Positions 36,301 to 47,611 of a stretch of 64,000 nt of DNA are shown piece after piece (position 1 is the stretch's first letter; every line of letters starts with the position of its first letter). The notes under the pieces are model-generated. The model made no database searches and was not told the origin of the DNA. It was given only the letters and a program-made list of their open reading frames with translations. Location of the stretch: assembly GCA_028671895.1 (NCBI GenBank), contig CM053801.1:14235375-14299374 (forward strand). Reading direction: 5' to 3'. This DNA comes from Oenanthe sinensis. Lineage: Eukaryota; Streptophyta; Magnoliopsida; Apiales; Apiaceae. The position numbers and the translations under genes are program-made.

Positions 36301-39300
36301 TCATCAACCTTGCATTCAGCAGTTTCAAGGCACTCACAATCAGAGTGAAACTCATTTATGAAGTCTGTAGTCAAAGGAAGTATCTCTGCTAGATTATGAT
36401 GAAGATGTATGTTTAACAAAGGGTCCACACGGAAATCTTCAGAATTATCTTCAATTACTGTCAACGATTCTTTGTATAACGATGCTGATTGTGAAAATTC
36501 TTCCTTGATTACAGCTATTGCTGCAAGTGCATTGAGTGAAACAACTAATCTCCTAAGAGCTTCTTCCCCTTCTAGCTTCGTTTTACCTACGAGAACCTAG
36601 AAGACATGATCTTAATAGACATGCAGAATTAGGAAAGAATTCGAAGTGACATAAATGAGGTTCATGAGGAGAACCAAGTATCAACTCACCGATAATATTT
36701 CCTCCATGGTCATGGGAGATTGCTGCAAGGAGCGAAGACCTGAACTTCCCACTTGAGGATGACAGCATGCCTGGCGAAGCTTCAAAAGTGAATTTAACAG
36801 CTTTGCAGCTTCAACGTGAGTAACAACATGATCAGATAAAGCACCAGATGACCTGGAACCTGCATAGAATGGTGTTCTTATTTTGAACAGGTATACTTAA
36901 TTCTGTACTACACTATACAGTTAAGGACTTGGGAGACAAGATCCACAACCTGAACCATTCTTTTTAAGGAAGTCCTCTTTAAAACTTGACATTATTTCAC
37001 GGGCATAGCCAACACAAGTATCATACTGCCTCTGATAAAAGTTCTCTTCAATTGGCGAGAGAGAGATCCAAGAAACACGTTCCTCCTGAGGAGGAATCTG
37101 TAACTCTTCTGAAATATGCACTTTTGAAGAGCGCCACATTATATGTTTAAAGATATTTTGGGTGAATACAATAGCTCTTGAATCTCCATTCTGCAGAATT
37201 AAAGCCAAGGATCAGGATATGGCTAAACTAAACACATACAACTTTAATACACAAACCCAGAGGGATCCTTACACGAAACACAACAAAAGGGAAAATATTG
37301 GAAGAATTACAGTTGTCCAGTCCAGTGTTCTAAAAGATGGTGTCTTTTCCGATTAATCAGTAGACGGACGGGTTCCGTCTCGATTAAGTGAAAATCGGGT
37401 CAAAAAACTTTTTTTTTAAATCGTTCAAAAATCGGACGAGGCGGTCAAAAATCGGTTGAAAGTTGAAACGGTCAAAATTAATTTTTTTAAAAAAATAAAA
37501 TTTTAAACAATTTAATAATCAATATATTTATATTACAAATTTACAATGAATATGGGTTGTATGACCCTAAATACTTCATAAATCCCAAATACTCTCTCAA
37601 ATTCCTAATAATTATATATATTATGTAATAACTACTAAAATTAACTATTGAATATTGACTGATAGGTATAAACCACTTAAATGCTAATGATAAGTGATTT
37701 TTTTGTGAATCTTAACACCTAAATACATATGGACTAAAGATATATGGTATTTTTTTACAAAAAAATTATGCTAATTTGATTGTGTTTAAATATAATTATA
37801 TATTATTATTTTTTAAATTAAATTACTTCCGATTAATGCTCTGATTATCACCAATTACCCATTTTAATCACTAGAAGGTATCTCCACCAACTAATTCCGA
37901 TTCCCGGATAATTACAATGATACATTTGCATTTTATTTAAAAAACTAACAATTTTTAGGCAACAATGAAATATAAATATTTTGAAGGAAAGAATGGCAGT
38001 TAAACAATGCAGGTAGAACCAGGCTGCAGCACCATCCACTGGCCAGGAGAACACCCAAGATATAAAAAAACCCTGGTTTATTATACCATATACTAAAATT
38101 AAAATTCTTATGTGAAATAAATATAACAATACCATAGAACTTATTTAAAATTTGCAGTTGCCAAGCTCACAAATTATGTTATCATATGAAAAGCTATCCG
38201 ATGAATAAATTTAGAACTAGGACCAAATAAAAGTAGGAACACCACTCCTTTATGCTAGTATGATAGAGTACATACCTCGTATGGATCTCGTATAACTTCA
38301 GTCCACCATCTAATAACATCATAAGGACTCGCTTTGAGGAATCTCAAGAGTCCATATAAGTCGTCAAACTTGCGTTGAATGGGAGTTCCAGTAATACACC
38401 AACGATTCCTAGCATGTAAGCGGAGCGCCATCTCCGTTGCAGCTGCGACATTACTTTCAACCATTTGAGCCTCATCCAAACATATTCTCCACCACAGCAG
38501 TCGAGTTAGGCTAGTTGGTATGACAGGGTATCTGTACTACAAAGGTTGGATATAATGCATTTATAAAACATTAAGACCCAAAAGAATGCAATTTGTAGAC
38601 GCAATGTATTTGTGTGCAAGGAGAAAGGACCATAAACAAACGTGTTTGGCTTAATATGATTTGGAATAGAAGTGAGCAGGGCACTTATGATTGCTTGTAT
38701 TGTGTGTTACAATCTGTCTTCTAATTTAAGCAGAATTCTAAGACTAGTCGCACAATATTATCTTTAACCAATAAATAACTATTGTCAGTCCAGAAAAAAG
38801 TAAATTTCCGTTTAAAAAAGATTGGAGTCAGTTACCCTTTATCAATTCATAAAATACTTTCTTTTTAAACTATTCATAAACTACCTGAGGAAAAGAAAAT
38901 TGCTATTTTAAAAAGTTTGTATTCAGCTACCCTTTATCAATTCATAAAATACTTTCTTTAAACTATTCATAAACTACCTGAGAAACGGAATCTATGTGAT
39001 TATGATGATTATGGGTTTCTACAGAAAATTTGGGTACTGTACATCTGTTATAATAATACTAAAGCAGGGTTGGATACTCAACAAAGTTCTACCTCCCTAT
39101 AACATTTAGACCACCAGTGCAAACAATGTACATGACTTTCGTGTTAAACTAATCATTTACTTCTATTACTTAGGAAAGCAATCCCTCCATACTATGAAGC
39201 CGCGAGTATAAATAGATTTATGAACCATTTTTATGCACATGTAGAATAGTAATGTAGGAGTAATTCACTTCACCCAACACAGGAGATGATGATGGGAGTA

Positions 39301-42300
39301 CTTTACCGTACTAGTTCACAGAAAATGGAATTATGGAAGGTGTGAAGTTTAAATAGATTGTTACTTTATGTACAGTGAAAATACAACCTTCCCTTTTTTC
39401 CAAATAAACAATTATTATTATTATTGTTGTTGTTGTTGTTGTTATTAAAGCCCAAGATTCGTTTAAGGCGATTATTCCATGCTATCAAAATATAAAAAAT
39501 AAGAACATCCCACTAACTGTAGAATCTCACTTCCTCCCATTATGCGCAACTACAAAATTCAGTTTACCTCTTTTGAAATCTCATAAAGTGACGATCCCCT
39601 TTGTGCCTATCAGAGTCATGTGATAAGTCATCTTTAAGCACATCATATGTTGTCAAGACGATATCAGCACTGAGAAGTTCACCAATATCTATCAGAGAAG
39701 TCTTTGAAACTGATGTGTTTTTCACACCTTCATAAACACATATTTTCAAGGAACCTGACCTCGTATGACTGCAAAAAAAACAGGGGGTGAACTTATTGAA
39801 TAAATTAGAAGAACGCTTTTACAAACATTACATGTGATTAATGAAATATTCCAGAGATACATTTAACTAAAATAACACCCATACGAGCATGCTTTCAAAT
39901 TTAAACTAATGAACCTTCTCATCATTAAAGAGGGAAAAACTCAATATATTATAATCCATCTTTTTGCACCTCCTGGATACAGAGTAATATTTGGGGGTCT
40001 ATATAACCTAGAGAGTTCTAATTTATGATGCACATGGGAGGTCCGTTCTTTTTTCCACTTGTTAAAAATACAAGTTTTTTGCTTCTGCATTTACTTCGTG
40101 GGGCTGATCAGCTAGTCCTCAAATGCCAATATTCAAATATATCAATTTAATCATCTTTTTTAATAGATTAAAATGTAGTGCATACAATTATAATAAAATC
40201 TGTCTCAAATGTATCTAATAGGTACAAGTGCATTGTCCTCTAAATTTTGCAATTAATTTGATCGATGAGAGTAGTATAACAGAACGGGATATTTCATTGT
40301 TATCCTTGTAGGTATATCGTGAAATTGGGGGAGAATAAGTATCATGGACAATATACACTGATCGTTCACTGTTGCAAGGATTCACCTAAAAAAAGGAGAT
40401 CCATTACCAACCTTGTAAGTATTATATATATCATAAGAGGGACAAAAAACCATGAACTTGGACTAAAAACAATCAAAAGATCATATGTTATATTGTTAGA
40501 ATCTATAGTAACACACCAATTCGTAGAAAGTACGTACTACTTGCAAGTAATTTTATTTTTAAATCTATTAAGCGCTTCAATTAATAAGTCAAAAAGACGC
40601 AAGATGATAATTTCTGTGCACAACAAGGGTAGAGCAGAAGTAGTAAAATTACCGAATAATCTCAGAATGCCACTGGGGTAATATAGGAGCGGGGCACACT
40701 ATAAGAGTGGCGCCAGTCGCAATTGGCGAACCAGCAGCTACGATGAGTTCTGAGCACATCTGGCAAATATGAGCTTCATCCTCCACAACAATTTCAAGAT
40801 GTTCCTTGCTTCTGTTGAGATTTTGTGAGCGATCAGTTAAATAGCCAACACAATCTGCATGCTGCCAAGCATCACAAATATCACATTGGACCCACAATCC
40901 TTCATACATCGAATTCTCGCTCACAGCTCCACATACACACTCCACACGCTCCTTTTTTATTCTTTTGATGTTAATATTCTGATCTCCAGAAACTTGCATT
41001 TTGTCACTAGTCATATGGTCCTCTTCCAAAGATGACTTTCGATGAGCGAAGATACAAGCAAGCACTTCAACGGTTTTCCCAAGACCCATCTCATCTTCAG
41101 TAGTCATGAGCAGTTGTCAATGAAGCAAATAAATACCAAAAAGAATTTACTCCGTCCCATAATTTTTGTCACTTTGACTTTGCACGTATACAAACATTTT
41201 AAAGAAACAATACTTACACATAATTTTTTGAAATATTCCCTTTTTGTATAATAATTTGAATCTTAAACTTTTATACACACAAAAAAAAATTCAGATATAT
41301 TAAATGCAAGTATGTTTTTTATACGCTTTAAAATGCGTGAAAAAGTCAACTGTGACAAAAATTATGCCACTAAATGAATATCTGACCCTGGCACCGTAAT
41401 CACAACCCTTGAGGTGTGCAGGGACAAGCCACTAGGTGCATGTGTCATTCAACAAACACAAATCTTAAAAGTATAATCCTAAAAAGAAAAAATGGCAACT
41501 GATCCTATATATTCTTGTAACAATAAGTCAATAAGAAAAAAAAAACCTGCAGATGATTTAGCCCAATTACACACATAGAACAAAACTGAGTAAATTACTC
41601 ACCAGCAAGAATGCCACCAGAGACGCATGGGATTTCATAATCTGGATGCAATGAAACACTTCCGCTGAAGAAAGAGTTCAATTGGGTTTTTAATATTGTG
41701 GACCAAGATAAATAAATAAAACTAGAAGAAAATCATAGCGACATGCACAAAGAACTTCGCCAGCAGGTATGTAATATAAAAGAAAATTCTATTCCACATT
41801 CAGAAAGTAAAGAAACAAAATGACCCGAGTTAATAATATATTTTTAGTTCATTAAAAGAATTTTAACATTTACAAATATGGCCAGTAATTATAAGCATGG
41901 TCCCTTAGAAACTATTCAAGTACTCCATAGACAACAGAGGCTAGTATATAGCAGAAACATATTTGATGGTGCTCTTTAGAGATGATGAGATATTACCTAA
42001 ATGAATTGTAAAACATGGTTGAACATGAGTCAATTAGATTAACAGGCGTACATAGTGGATAAACAAAATGATCTCGTTCTTTCTCGCCCCAAATTTCAGA
42101 GCCCCCTTTCTCGCGTTGTACCATCCAGTAAGCTGCACGTCGCTGATATGGTCTAAGCTTGGGTAGCAAGTCAGGAATGTCATCCAACATCGGATACTCT
42201 CTAAACGTAAGAAACATATAATGAATATAGTTGATAATTAAAAAGCTACTTTGATATAAGAACATCACAAACAAATAATAGTAACATAACTTTCCACTGC

Positions 42301-43126
42301 AGTGGCCTTACTTAGATGGTTTAATGGCCTCATAGAAGCCAGCAGCATCGAACTTTTTCCGCTTTTGTAAGTCAGCAGAACTTTCATCAGTCTCCACAGG
42401 TAACCCATTTTCCATATCTGCTGTTTCCCTATATCCATATCTGGACTCAGAGGTTGTAACTTCTGGCCGCAGCCACGCCATAATCCTCATCATACTTCTT
42501 CTCCAAAGTCCCCTTGTGTTATCAAATAGCGACTCACACACATCAAACGCGCTCTTTAATATCCCCACTCTGATCCTCAAACTCAAACATTTCTCAGATA
42601 AAGTAACTCCCACAACCGGTCTCAACGTCAAAAAACTAATACCAGCTAAATGCACAAGCCCAGAAACACCCTCGTCTGGTCCATCAAACCTACCCGTAAC
42701 CAACACAACATCTGTTTCCACATCATCCAAAACCCTCTTCTCTACCAACTCCAAGTACAAATCACTACTACCCGACAAAACTGGCCAATGCCCTAATTTT
42801 ATTCTACCAACATAACCACCTACATTCAACAACCTAAACCGTAAAGAATACTTAGAGTCCCGATAAAATCCCTCCTCACTCAAAACACATCCATAAAACT
42901 CTTCATTTACATCCAAATCAGTCAAAACAATTTCCGCAATTTCGTAACGTTCAACAGAATTCCAACTAGTGGTATCAACTTGAACAAAAAAAGGAACATC
43001 AGGCTGCTCCTCAATTTCATTATCCTCATTTAATTTACCACTTTCAAGGTTCGATTCTTGGGATAAATTATCAGCATGTGAAATACCAACTGATCTACGC
43101 GGTCTATTTTGTTTCTTTCGGCCCAT
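24325..43126 (-). CDS. SHPRH: SHPRH-type SNF2 helicase / PHD / RING E3 ubiquitin ligase (20 exons, about 1,624 aa)
   Basis: Exons in transcription order: 43126-42312, 42200-41997, 41664-41603, 41094-40653, 39768-39568, 38531-38276, 37190-36950, 36859-36690, 36596-36236, 36152-36028, 35784-35618, 35318-35105, 34993-34787, 33653-33537, 31617-31375, 30261-30081, 29429-29230, 28634-28483, 24972-24711, 24579-24325. All phases agree; the total is 4,875 bases. Landmarks: Walker A DEMGLGKT at 361-368; a PHD finger C413-C474 inserted inside the ATPase domain; motif II as DEAQ at 594-597, then ITGTPIQ; a coiled-coil/charged middle; a RING C1312-C1361 (CPVC...CGHITCCKC...CPTC); and helicase motifs V-VI (QHGANGLNLLEA, RVHRIGQ at 1524-1530). 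SHPRH proteins polyubiquitinate PCNA during replication-stress tolerance. A 5'-UTR intron (43364-43128, GTATG...TAG) ends one base before the ATG. Introns are laden with transposon relics. Arabidopsis At2g40770, about 1,660 aa, is the apparent counterpart. Confidence 0.93.
26277..26491. mobile_element. Stowaway-like MITE in SHPRH intron 18
   Basis: CTCCCACTGTCCCAAATTAG at the left pairs with CTAATTTAGGACGGAGGGAG at the right, flanked by TA on both sides (26275-26276, 26492-26493). CTCCCTCCGTCC ends and a TA duplication are typical of Stowaway (Tc1/mariner-derived) MITEs. The arms continue through AGTAGTCACTTTGACTTT and its complement, so the 215 bases fold into one hairpin. Confidence 0.85.
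27139..27381. mobile_element. Second Stowaway-like MITE in SHPRH intron 18
   Basis: CTACCTCCGTCCCACCCAAT pairs with ATTGGGTGGGACGGAGGAAG, between TA dinucleotides (27137-27138, 27382-27383). The long inner arms (CATATAAAGTATAGTTCCAT and its complement) give an almost complete hairpin of about 243 bases, less decayed than its neighbour at 26277. Confidence 0.85.
31715..33065 (+). pseudogene. Decayed Ty3/gypsy retrotransposon in a SHPRH intron (antisense)
   Basis: Plus-strand broken frames at 32385-32900 follow the C-terminal integrase region of Ty3/gypsy elements: DGITERVDQTLVAKFEHA-like, then SILYEVAYG (LYEV.YG motif), MEKAQQRMKACVDKE, KLSAWYFGPYRVVQ, and finally RIYPNFHVSQES (usual form R.HPVFHVSQ). 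Several stops and shifts separate the pieces. Flanking it, 31719-31862 and 32935-33062 are diverged direct copies, with CTAGCAGTA, AGTAAGAC, GACTATTA-like and ATAGAATAAGT in the same order, as expected of the two LTRs. Most of the internal region is deleted. Confidence 0.6.
37318..37925. mobile_element. hAT-like repeat relic in SHPRH intron 6
   Basis: Begins CAGTGTTCTAAAAGATGGTG and carries repeated TCCGATTAATC, AATCGG and TCAAAAATCGG words. It ends with the related TTCCGATTAATGCTCTGATT and CCGATTCCCGGATAATTACA. I know a plant repeat family with CAGTGTTCTAAAA ends and degenerate ATTAATCG repeats. The right boundary and target duplication are not clear. Confidence 0.4.
41150..41370. mobile_element. 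Third Stowaway-like MITE, in SHPRH intron 3
   Basis: CTCCGTCCCATAATTTTTGT pairs with ACAAAAATTATGCCAC between TA dinucleotides (41148-41149, 41371-41372). It shares GTCACTTTGACTTT with the MITE at 26277, so both probably belong to one family; the right tip is eroded. It begins about 55 bases upstream (on the minus strand) of exon 4, close to its acceptor site. Confidence 0.7.
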
Positions 43127-43364
43127 CCTATACACATAATAAAATTGAATTGAATTATAAATTATATTTTTGGGGAATTCAAATATTTAAAATGCATAAA
43201 CACAAAAGTTTTTAAACATGAATTTTATATTCTATGCATAAATATACATGGAATTAAATGAACTAAACAACTATGGAATCCTGGAGCGAATCATAAGTGC
43301 GGGTGAAAATACACGTATGTGTATGTATATGTAGGCGTGTGTGTATGAGGAGTTTGGAACATAC

Positions 43365-43869
43365 CTGAACTTGTGAAGGAGAATTAAGAGATGAGTGACT
43401 CGAAGTGTTGAGTTTCGGGGATGAGCGAGTGTATTTATTTAAGTTCCGAGTCGGTTACTCGGTTGCGTAAAACATACCGACAACTGCGGTGAAATTTTTG
43501 TTTCTTTATCTATACGAATTTTTTATAGTATTTTATATTTTTTAATTGTGACCATAAATGTTTGGTATTAGTTTATATATTTAAATAAAATAAAAAGTAT
43601 TTTTATATTAAATTTAATATTTCTCGTCTATTAAATTCAAAATTTGAGGATTTTTTTTTGAACTTAAAATTTGAGGATTTTTATTCATTATTCTGTTGTA
43701 TGATATAAATAAAAGGGTATATACTAAAAAAACTATTTTTTTAACTTTTTTTGTGATTATATTATTTTCTGATTTTTTTGCAAAAAAACAACAACTTATT
43801 TTTCAAAATACAACCAAAAAATAATTATTTTTACTAAATTTTAAAATTACATTTATGGGTGGTTGATTT
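43365..43869. other. SHPRH promoter region and spacer to the phosphate transporter relic
   Basis: The untranslated first exon of SHPRH probably lies just left of 43440 (minus strand ...CTTCACAAGTTCAG before the donor GTATG). TTAAATAAATA near 43427-43440 is a weak TATA candidate. The rest is AT-rich with no gene. Confidence 0.35.
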
Positions 43870-44977
43870 CGATCGATTCCACGCAAATATGATTCTAAAG
43901 ATGCAAAGAGTGCAACCAAGAACATTGCCTTGAAAATTTTAAAATCTTCCTCTGTAGCATTCATGTGCGAGGGATTTGGGATGAGTCCAATTGCAGGATA
44001 AACATCCTTCTAAGTTGCAGACTGTAGAATGCAATGTCTAACAATAACCAGGTAATTGAATTCCCAAAAAGATGACTCCGTGTCTTTTAAGAAATTCATT
44101 AGAAAATAATCCATACCTAGGTTTGGCCACTTATACCGAATTGGTATAACTTGGTAATTCAGCAGGCATTTCTGTTTCAAGACCTTAGCCATGTCTGCAG
44201 CAGCCTTCTTGTGGTTTCCGGCAACTAATGCAGTGTACCTTGCAGTTTCAGGCATTTTCAGGCGCCAGTAGTAAGTAAGAGCAGCTGGGACGGCACCAAA
44301 CATAAGAACAATACGCCACACAAAGTCCCCTTGTGGCTGAGTGGACAATACATTATTAGATTCAAAACTGTCAGCTGGGAATGCAACCAAAAAGGCCTTG
44401 GAAACGGTCATGGACACTGCTCCAGCAACTAAAATTCCAAATCCTTGCATTGCAAACACAGCAGCAATAAACGCCCCACGAGTTTTTAGATTAGCATATT
44501 CTGACATTATCTAATCTGATAAAGGTAGTCACCTCCAATGCCAAAACCTAGCCAGAACCTGAAGAAACAGAGTGTTGTGATTACACTCTGCTCTGAAGAT
44601 CCAAAGGAAAGACCGGAAGCAAGTGCACAGCCCACCATTGTAACTAAAGTGATATCATAAACCTTCTTTCTTCCCAGTTTGTCTCCGAGCCATCCAAAGA
44701 AGAGTTGTCCTGCTAGAGTTCCACACAGAGCAACTCCAGTAATATTATTATTGACATTCACCGGACGAGTTCAAGAGCTTGGGGTTTTTCCAAGAGCATG
44801 GTGTGATGGATCATAGTAGTAAATACGGCCTATGAGCTTTGTAACTGCGCTGATACAGAAAAGGTCATACGCATCAGTGAAGAAACCCATTCCAGCAATG
44901 ACAATAGCCTTGAAATGGTAAAGCTGAGTTTTTGCATTGTCAAGAGCAGAGAAAACTGCTAGTGTATCATCAGCCAT
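43870..44977 (-). pseudogene. PHT1: PHT1-type inorganic phosphate transporter pseudogene
   Basis: From the ATG at 44977 the frame reads MADDTLAVFSALDNAKTQLY, then GMGFFTDAYDLFCIS, the PHT1 N-terminus and first helix. An in-frame TGA at 44771-44773 interrupts it; the same frame resumes with ITGVALCGTLAGQLFFGWLG and the signature GGDY. A frameshift then occurs near 44510, where GGDYPLSATIMSEY is expected and GGDYLYQIR-stop is found. The next frame (ATG at 44507) reads MSEYANLKTRGAFIAAVFAM up to DMAKVLKQK. After another shift, ITWLLLDIAFYSLQL and KDVYPAIGLIPNPSHMN are recognisable near 44060-43900. The second half (helices 7-12) is missing. PHT1 proteins are H+/phosphate symporters of about 520-540 residues; this one cannot be made. 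Conserved motifs remain easy to read, so the inactivation looks recent. Confidence 0.88.
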
Positions 44978-45009
44978 GGCAGTTACAATTGATAATTTGT
45001 TTAGCACAT

Positions 45010-47230
45010 CTTAGAATAAGTGTCTATATAAGTAGCTAGCTGGTCCTTTGATACTTTGATTGTCTTTGGAATTGTTAACAGCTTTTGCTTTGTTCAACAA
45101 GAAATTCCTTTTGGTGCCTTTAATATGCATTATATTGGTAATCTTGTTGATTTAAATATTGGTTCTATAAATAATTTTTTTGCTTGTGTTTTATGAATTG
45201 TTTATGACCTTAAAATGAATCTGACTCTTAAAACGAGGGAACTGTAACTAAAAACAAAAATATGGATTTTTCATTGTAATTATCTGTGTGTTGTCGAAGC
45301 CACAATTTCACAGTTCGATTCTAAATAATTGTTGTACAGTTGCATATATGTTGACAACAATTTTTAACCACATAGATGAGTTAAAAAATGGGTACACACG
45401 CATAAACGGTGACATTTCCAAGTTAAGATGCATATTCAATGTGTGTGCGTACAAATTGTGGTAAGAAAAACAATAAAATGTTGGATTCTTCAGAAGTGTT
45501 GAAGTTCACTGGCATTTAACGAACCTAAATGATCCTGATAAACCAAGTATATCAAGCTGCTATGTTTGTGGATACAAGAGGAAATAAGAGCTGGCAAGGA
45601 GATTTAACACCTACTAAAGAGCCACGAGGATGCTCATTTCTGAAGTTTAAGAACACAATCTGATCAATTTCATCTACAAATTGATCCCTCAATATACTCC
45701 CCTTCACCTGGAAATGAGTGTCCTGTTTCCATGAGTTGCTGAACTCTGGGAATCAATTTGACAATTGGCAATCCCTGCTACCTTTCTTTGGAGCTTATCC
45801 TTGTCCCCCCCCCAAAACCACAAACATGTCAACTTAATTCTCATCCATTACCGAGGTTAAGGAAGAAGAAAGTAGGGGTGGTTTTAATGTCCCACAATGT
45901 CCTGCAATGCAGTGTAATACCAAGAACATAAAACACAAGATTCTGCGAAAATGAAGATGTGGGTAAATAGTTACAGAAAAACATATAAACCGTATATCCA
46001 ATTTATCTTCTGGTGTATATTACTCCATATGGATTCCAACTTAACATTCGAAATGCTAGCAGATTGATTATAACTTATAACACTTAGAGCTAAAGAAAAA
46101 AATGGTGACACTGTTTTACAAGGACTACACCATGTCGATGATGCACCAAAACTTACTACCATGTAATTGTGATAAAACGCCAAATGAAAAGAAATTGTTA
46201 GCATGAGCTAAACAGAATTCGGTCAATTTGCATTGCTAACATAGAACTTTTATAGCTACTTATCACACTGAAGGAACAGAAACATCAACTAACGCTTACA
46301 ATTGAATAACATGTTGCAAGTTGCAACACATCTGTTCAGTGTTCTATTTGGTTGAAGATAATGGAATGAACAACTGTGAACAAAGTTTCACAGACTAAAG
46401 AAACAATGTACAATGAAAAAAGTAAAAGAGGGTAAATTTTTTATAACAGAGGTTTGCAAAGAAAATGAGGGGGGATTTAGCTCAAATGTGAGTTACATGG
46501 AATAGAGCAAAAAATAAATCTAATGAATATTATTTGTCTAGCTACGAAATAGTACAAAGTTGGTCCTGATTTTACCTGGATTCATTCGCATTGGATTCAT
46601 TCCCTCCAATGCGACCCGGGACGGATCTAGACTTCTTTCTTTAGGGGCACCTTCATTTTTTAAATTTTTATGAGGGCACTTCTATAGTTTTTAAATTTTT
46701 TTAATGGTGAAAAAATAATTAAAAAATTTAGGGGGACATGTGTCCCCTTACCCCTTACTAGATCCACCCCGAATACGACGAAGCATAATATTTGCATGTA
46801 AATTTTTTAATAGAAACGAAGAGAAAAAGAATCACCACTGATCCCTGTTTGCTTAACTTTTCTTCCCACTTTTTAATAGTAGTACGTTATGGTGGTCATG
46901 TTTCGTCCGCCACCCTTTTGCGCACACTGAATTACATTTGGCAGTTAAATTGCAGATAAGATGGGCAGACTTATTAAAATACCACCATACCTTATCTAAA
47001 TACAAGTTTGTTGATATGCATGAATCATGATGAATGCTACTCATAATAAAAACAAACTAGTTATCAATATACAAACAAACTTTCATAGTAAATGACGAAC
47101 AGTTGGTTAAGGGGTCCACGTATGGTTTTTTTTGTAAGCAATTGACGAACACTAGATAAGGAATTAGCATTACTCTTGTTTGTTAACAGGTCCAGAGAAT
47201 TAAAGCCTACAATAAACACAAAAACATATC
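45010..47230. other. Spacer between PHT1 relic and CP12
   Basis: Contains possible upstream sequence of the transporter, a C8 run near 45807-45815, and one TIR-like repeat listed separately. On the minus strand near 45590-45700 a short frame (VDEIDQIVFLNFRNEHPRGS) looks protein-like but has no splice partners that I can find. Confidence 0.35.
46612..46776. repeat. Short TIR-like repeat with GGATCTAG ends
   Basis: ACCCGGGACGGATCTAGACT at the left and ACTAGATCCACCCCGAATAC at the right are imperfect inverted copies; inside, TTAGGGGCAC opposes a G/C-run GGGGGACATGTGTCCCC. The interior is A/T with repeated TTTTTAAATTTTT. Similar small repeats are common in plant introns and spacers; the superfamily is unclear. 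Confidence 0.45.
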
Positions 47231-47611
47231 ATGATGTCTTCAATATCATCAGGTCTGAAAATGAACATAATTAATCCACTGATCAGAAATGAAAAGATGA
47301 GAGGTCAGGTTCTTCCGGTGAAGTGGAAAGTGAAAGCTATGGGAGGAGAAACAGGAGCCAAGTACAAGGGGACGCAGTTGCGAGAGAAGAAGCTGGCAGA
47401 GATGATAGAGAGCAAAGTGATGGAAGCTAAGAAAGCGTGCGACGGAGATGACGATGGATCGGACGAGTGTAAGGTTGCATGGGATGAGGTTGAAGAGGTG
47501 AGTCAAGCCAAAGCTCATTTACGTTCCAAGTTGGAAAGACAAGAAGATCCTCTTGAGTCTTACTGTCTTGGTAATCCTGAAACCGATGAGTGCCTTGTGT
47601 ATGAAGATTGA
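47231..47611 (+). CDS. CP12: CP12 Calvin-cycle regulatory protein (126 aa)
   Basis: Single exon. About 38 N-terminal residues (MMSSISSGLKMNIINPLIRN...) form a basic, Ser/Asn-rich plastid transit peptide. The mature part has the CP12 layout: cysteine pair C70/C80, the motif AWDEVEEVSQAKAH at 83-96, and the C-terminal pair C112/C121 in DPLESYCLGNPETDECLVYE. In plastids, oxidised CP12 forms two disulphide loops and joins glyceraldehyde-3-phosphate dehydrogenase and phosphoribulokinase into an inactive complex in the dark. EVSQA and DECLVYED are closer to the CP12-3 type than to CP12-1/2 (usually ELSAA and ECRVYDN-like). The second Met, three bases later, could equally be the start. Higher GC content than the flanks supports a functional gene. 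Confidence 0.95.
   Translation: MMSSISSGLKMNIINPLIRNEKMRGQVLPVKWKVKAMGGETGAKYKGTQLREKKLAEMIESKVMEAKKACDGDDDGSDECKVAWDEVEEVSQAKAHLRSKLERQEDPLESYCLGNPETDECLVYED

Noticed and set aside
45590..45700. Minus-strand peptide VDEIDQIVFLNFRNEHPRGS as an exon
   Set aside because: Protein-like in part but stops surround it and no phased partner exon was found.
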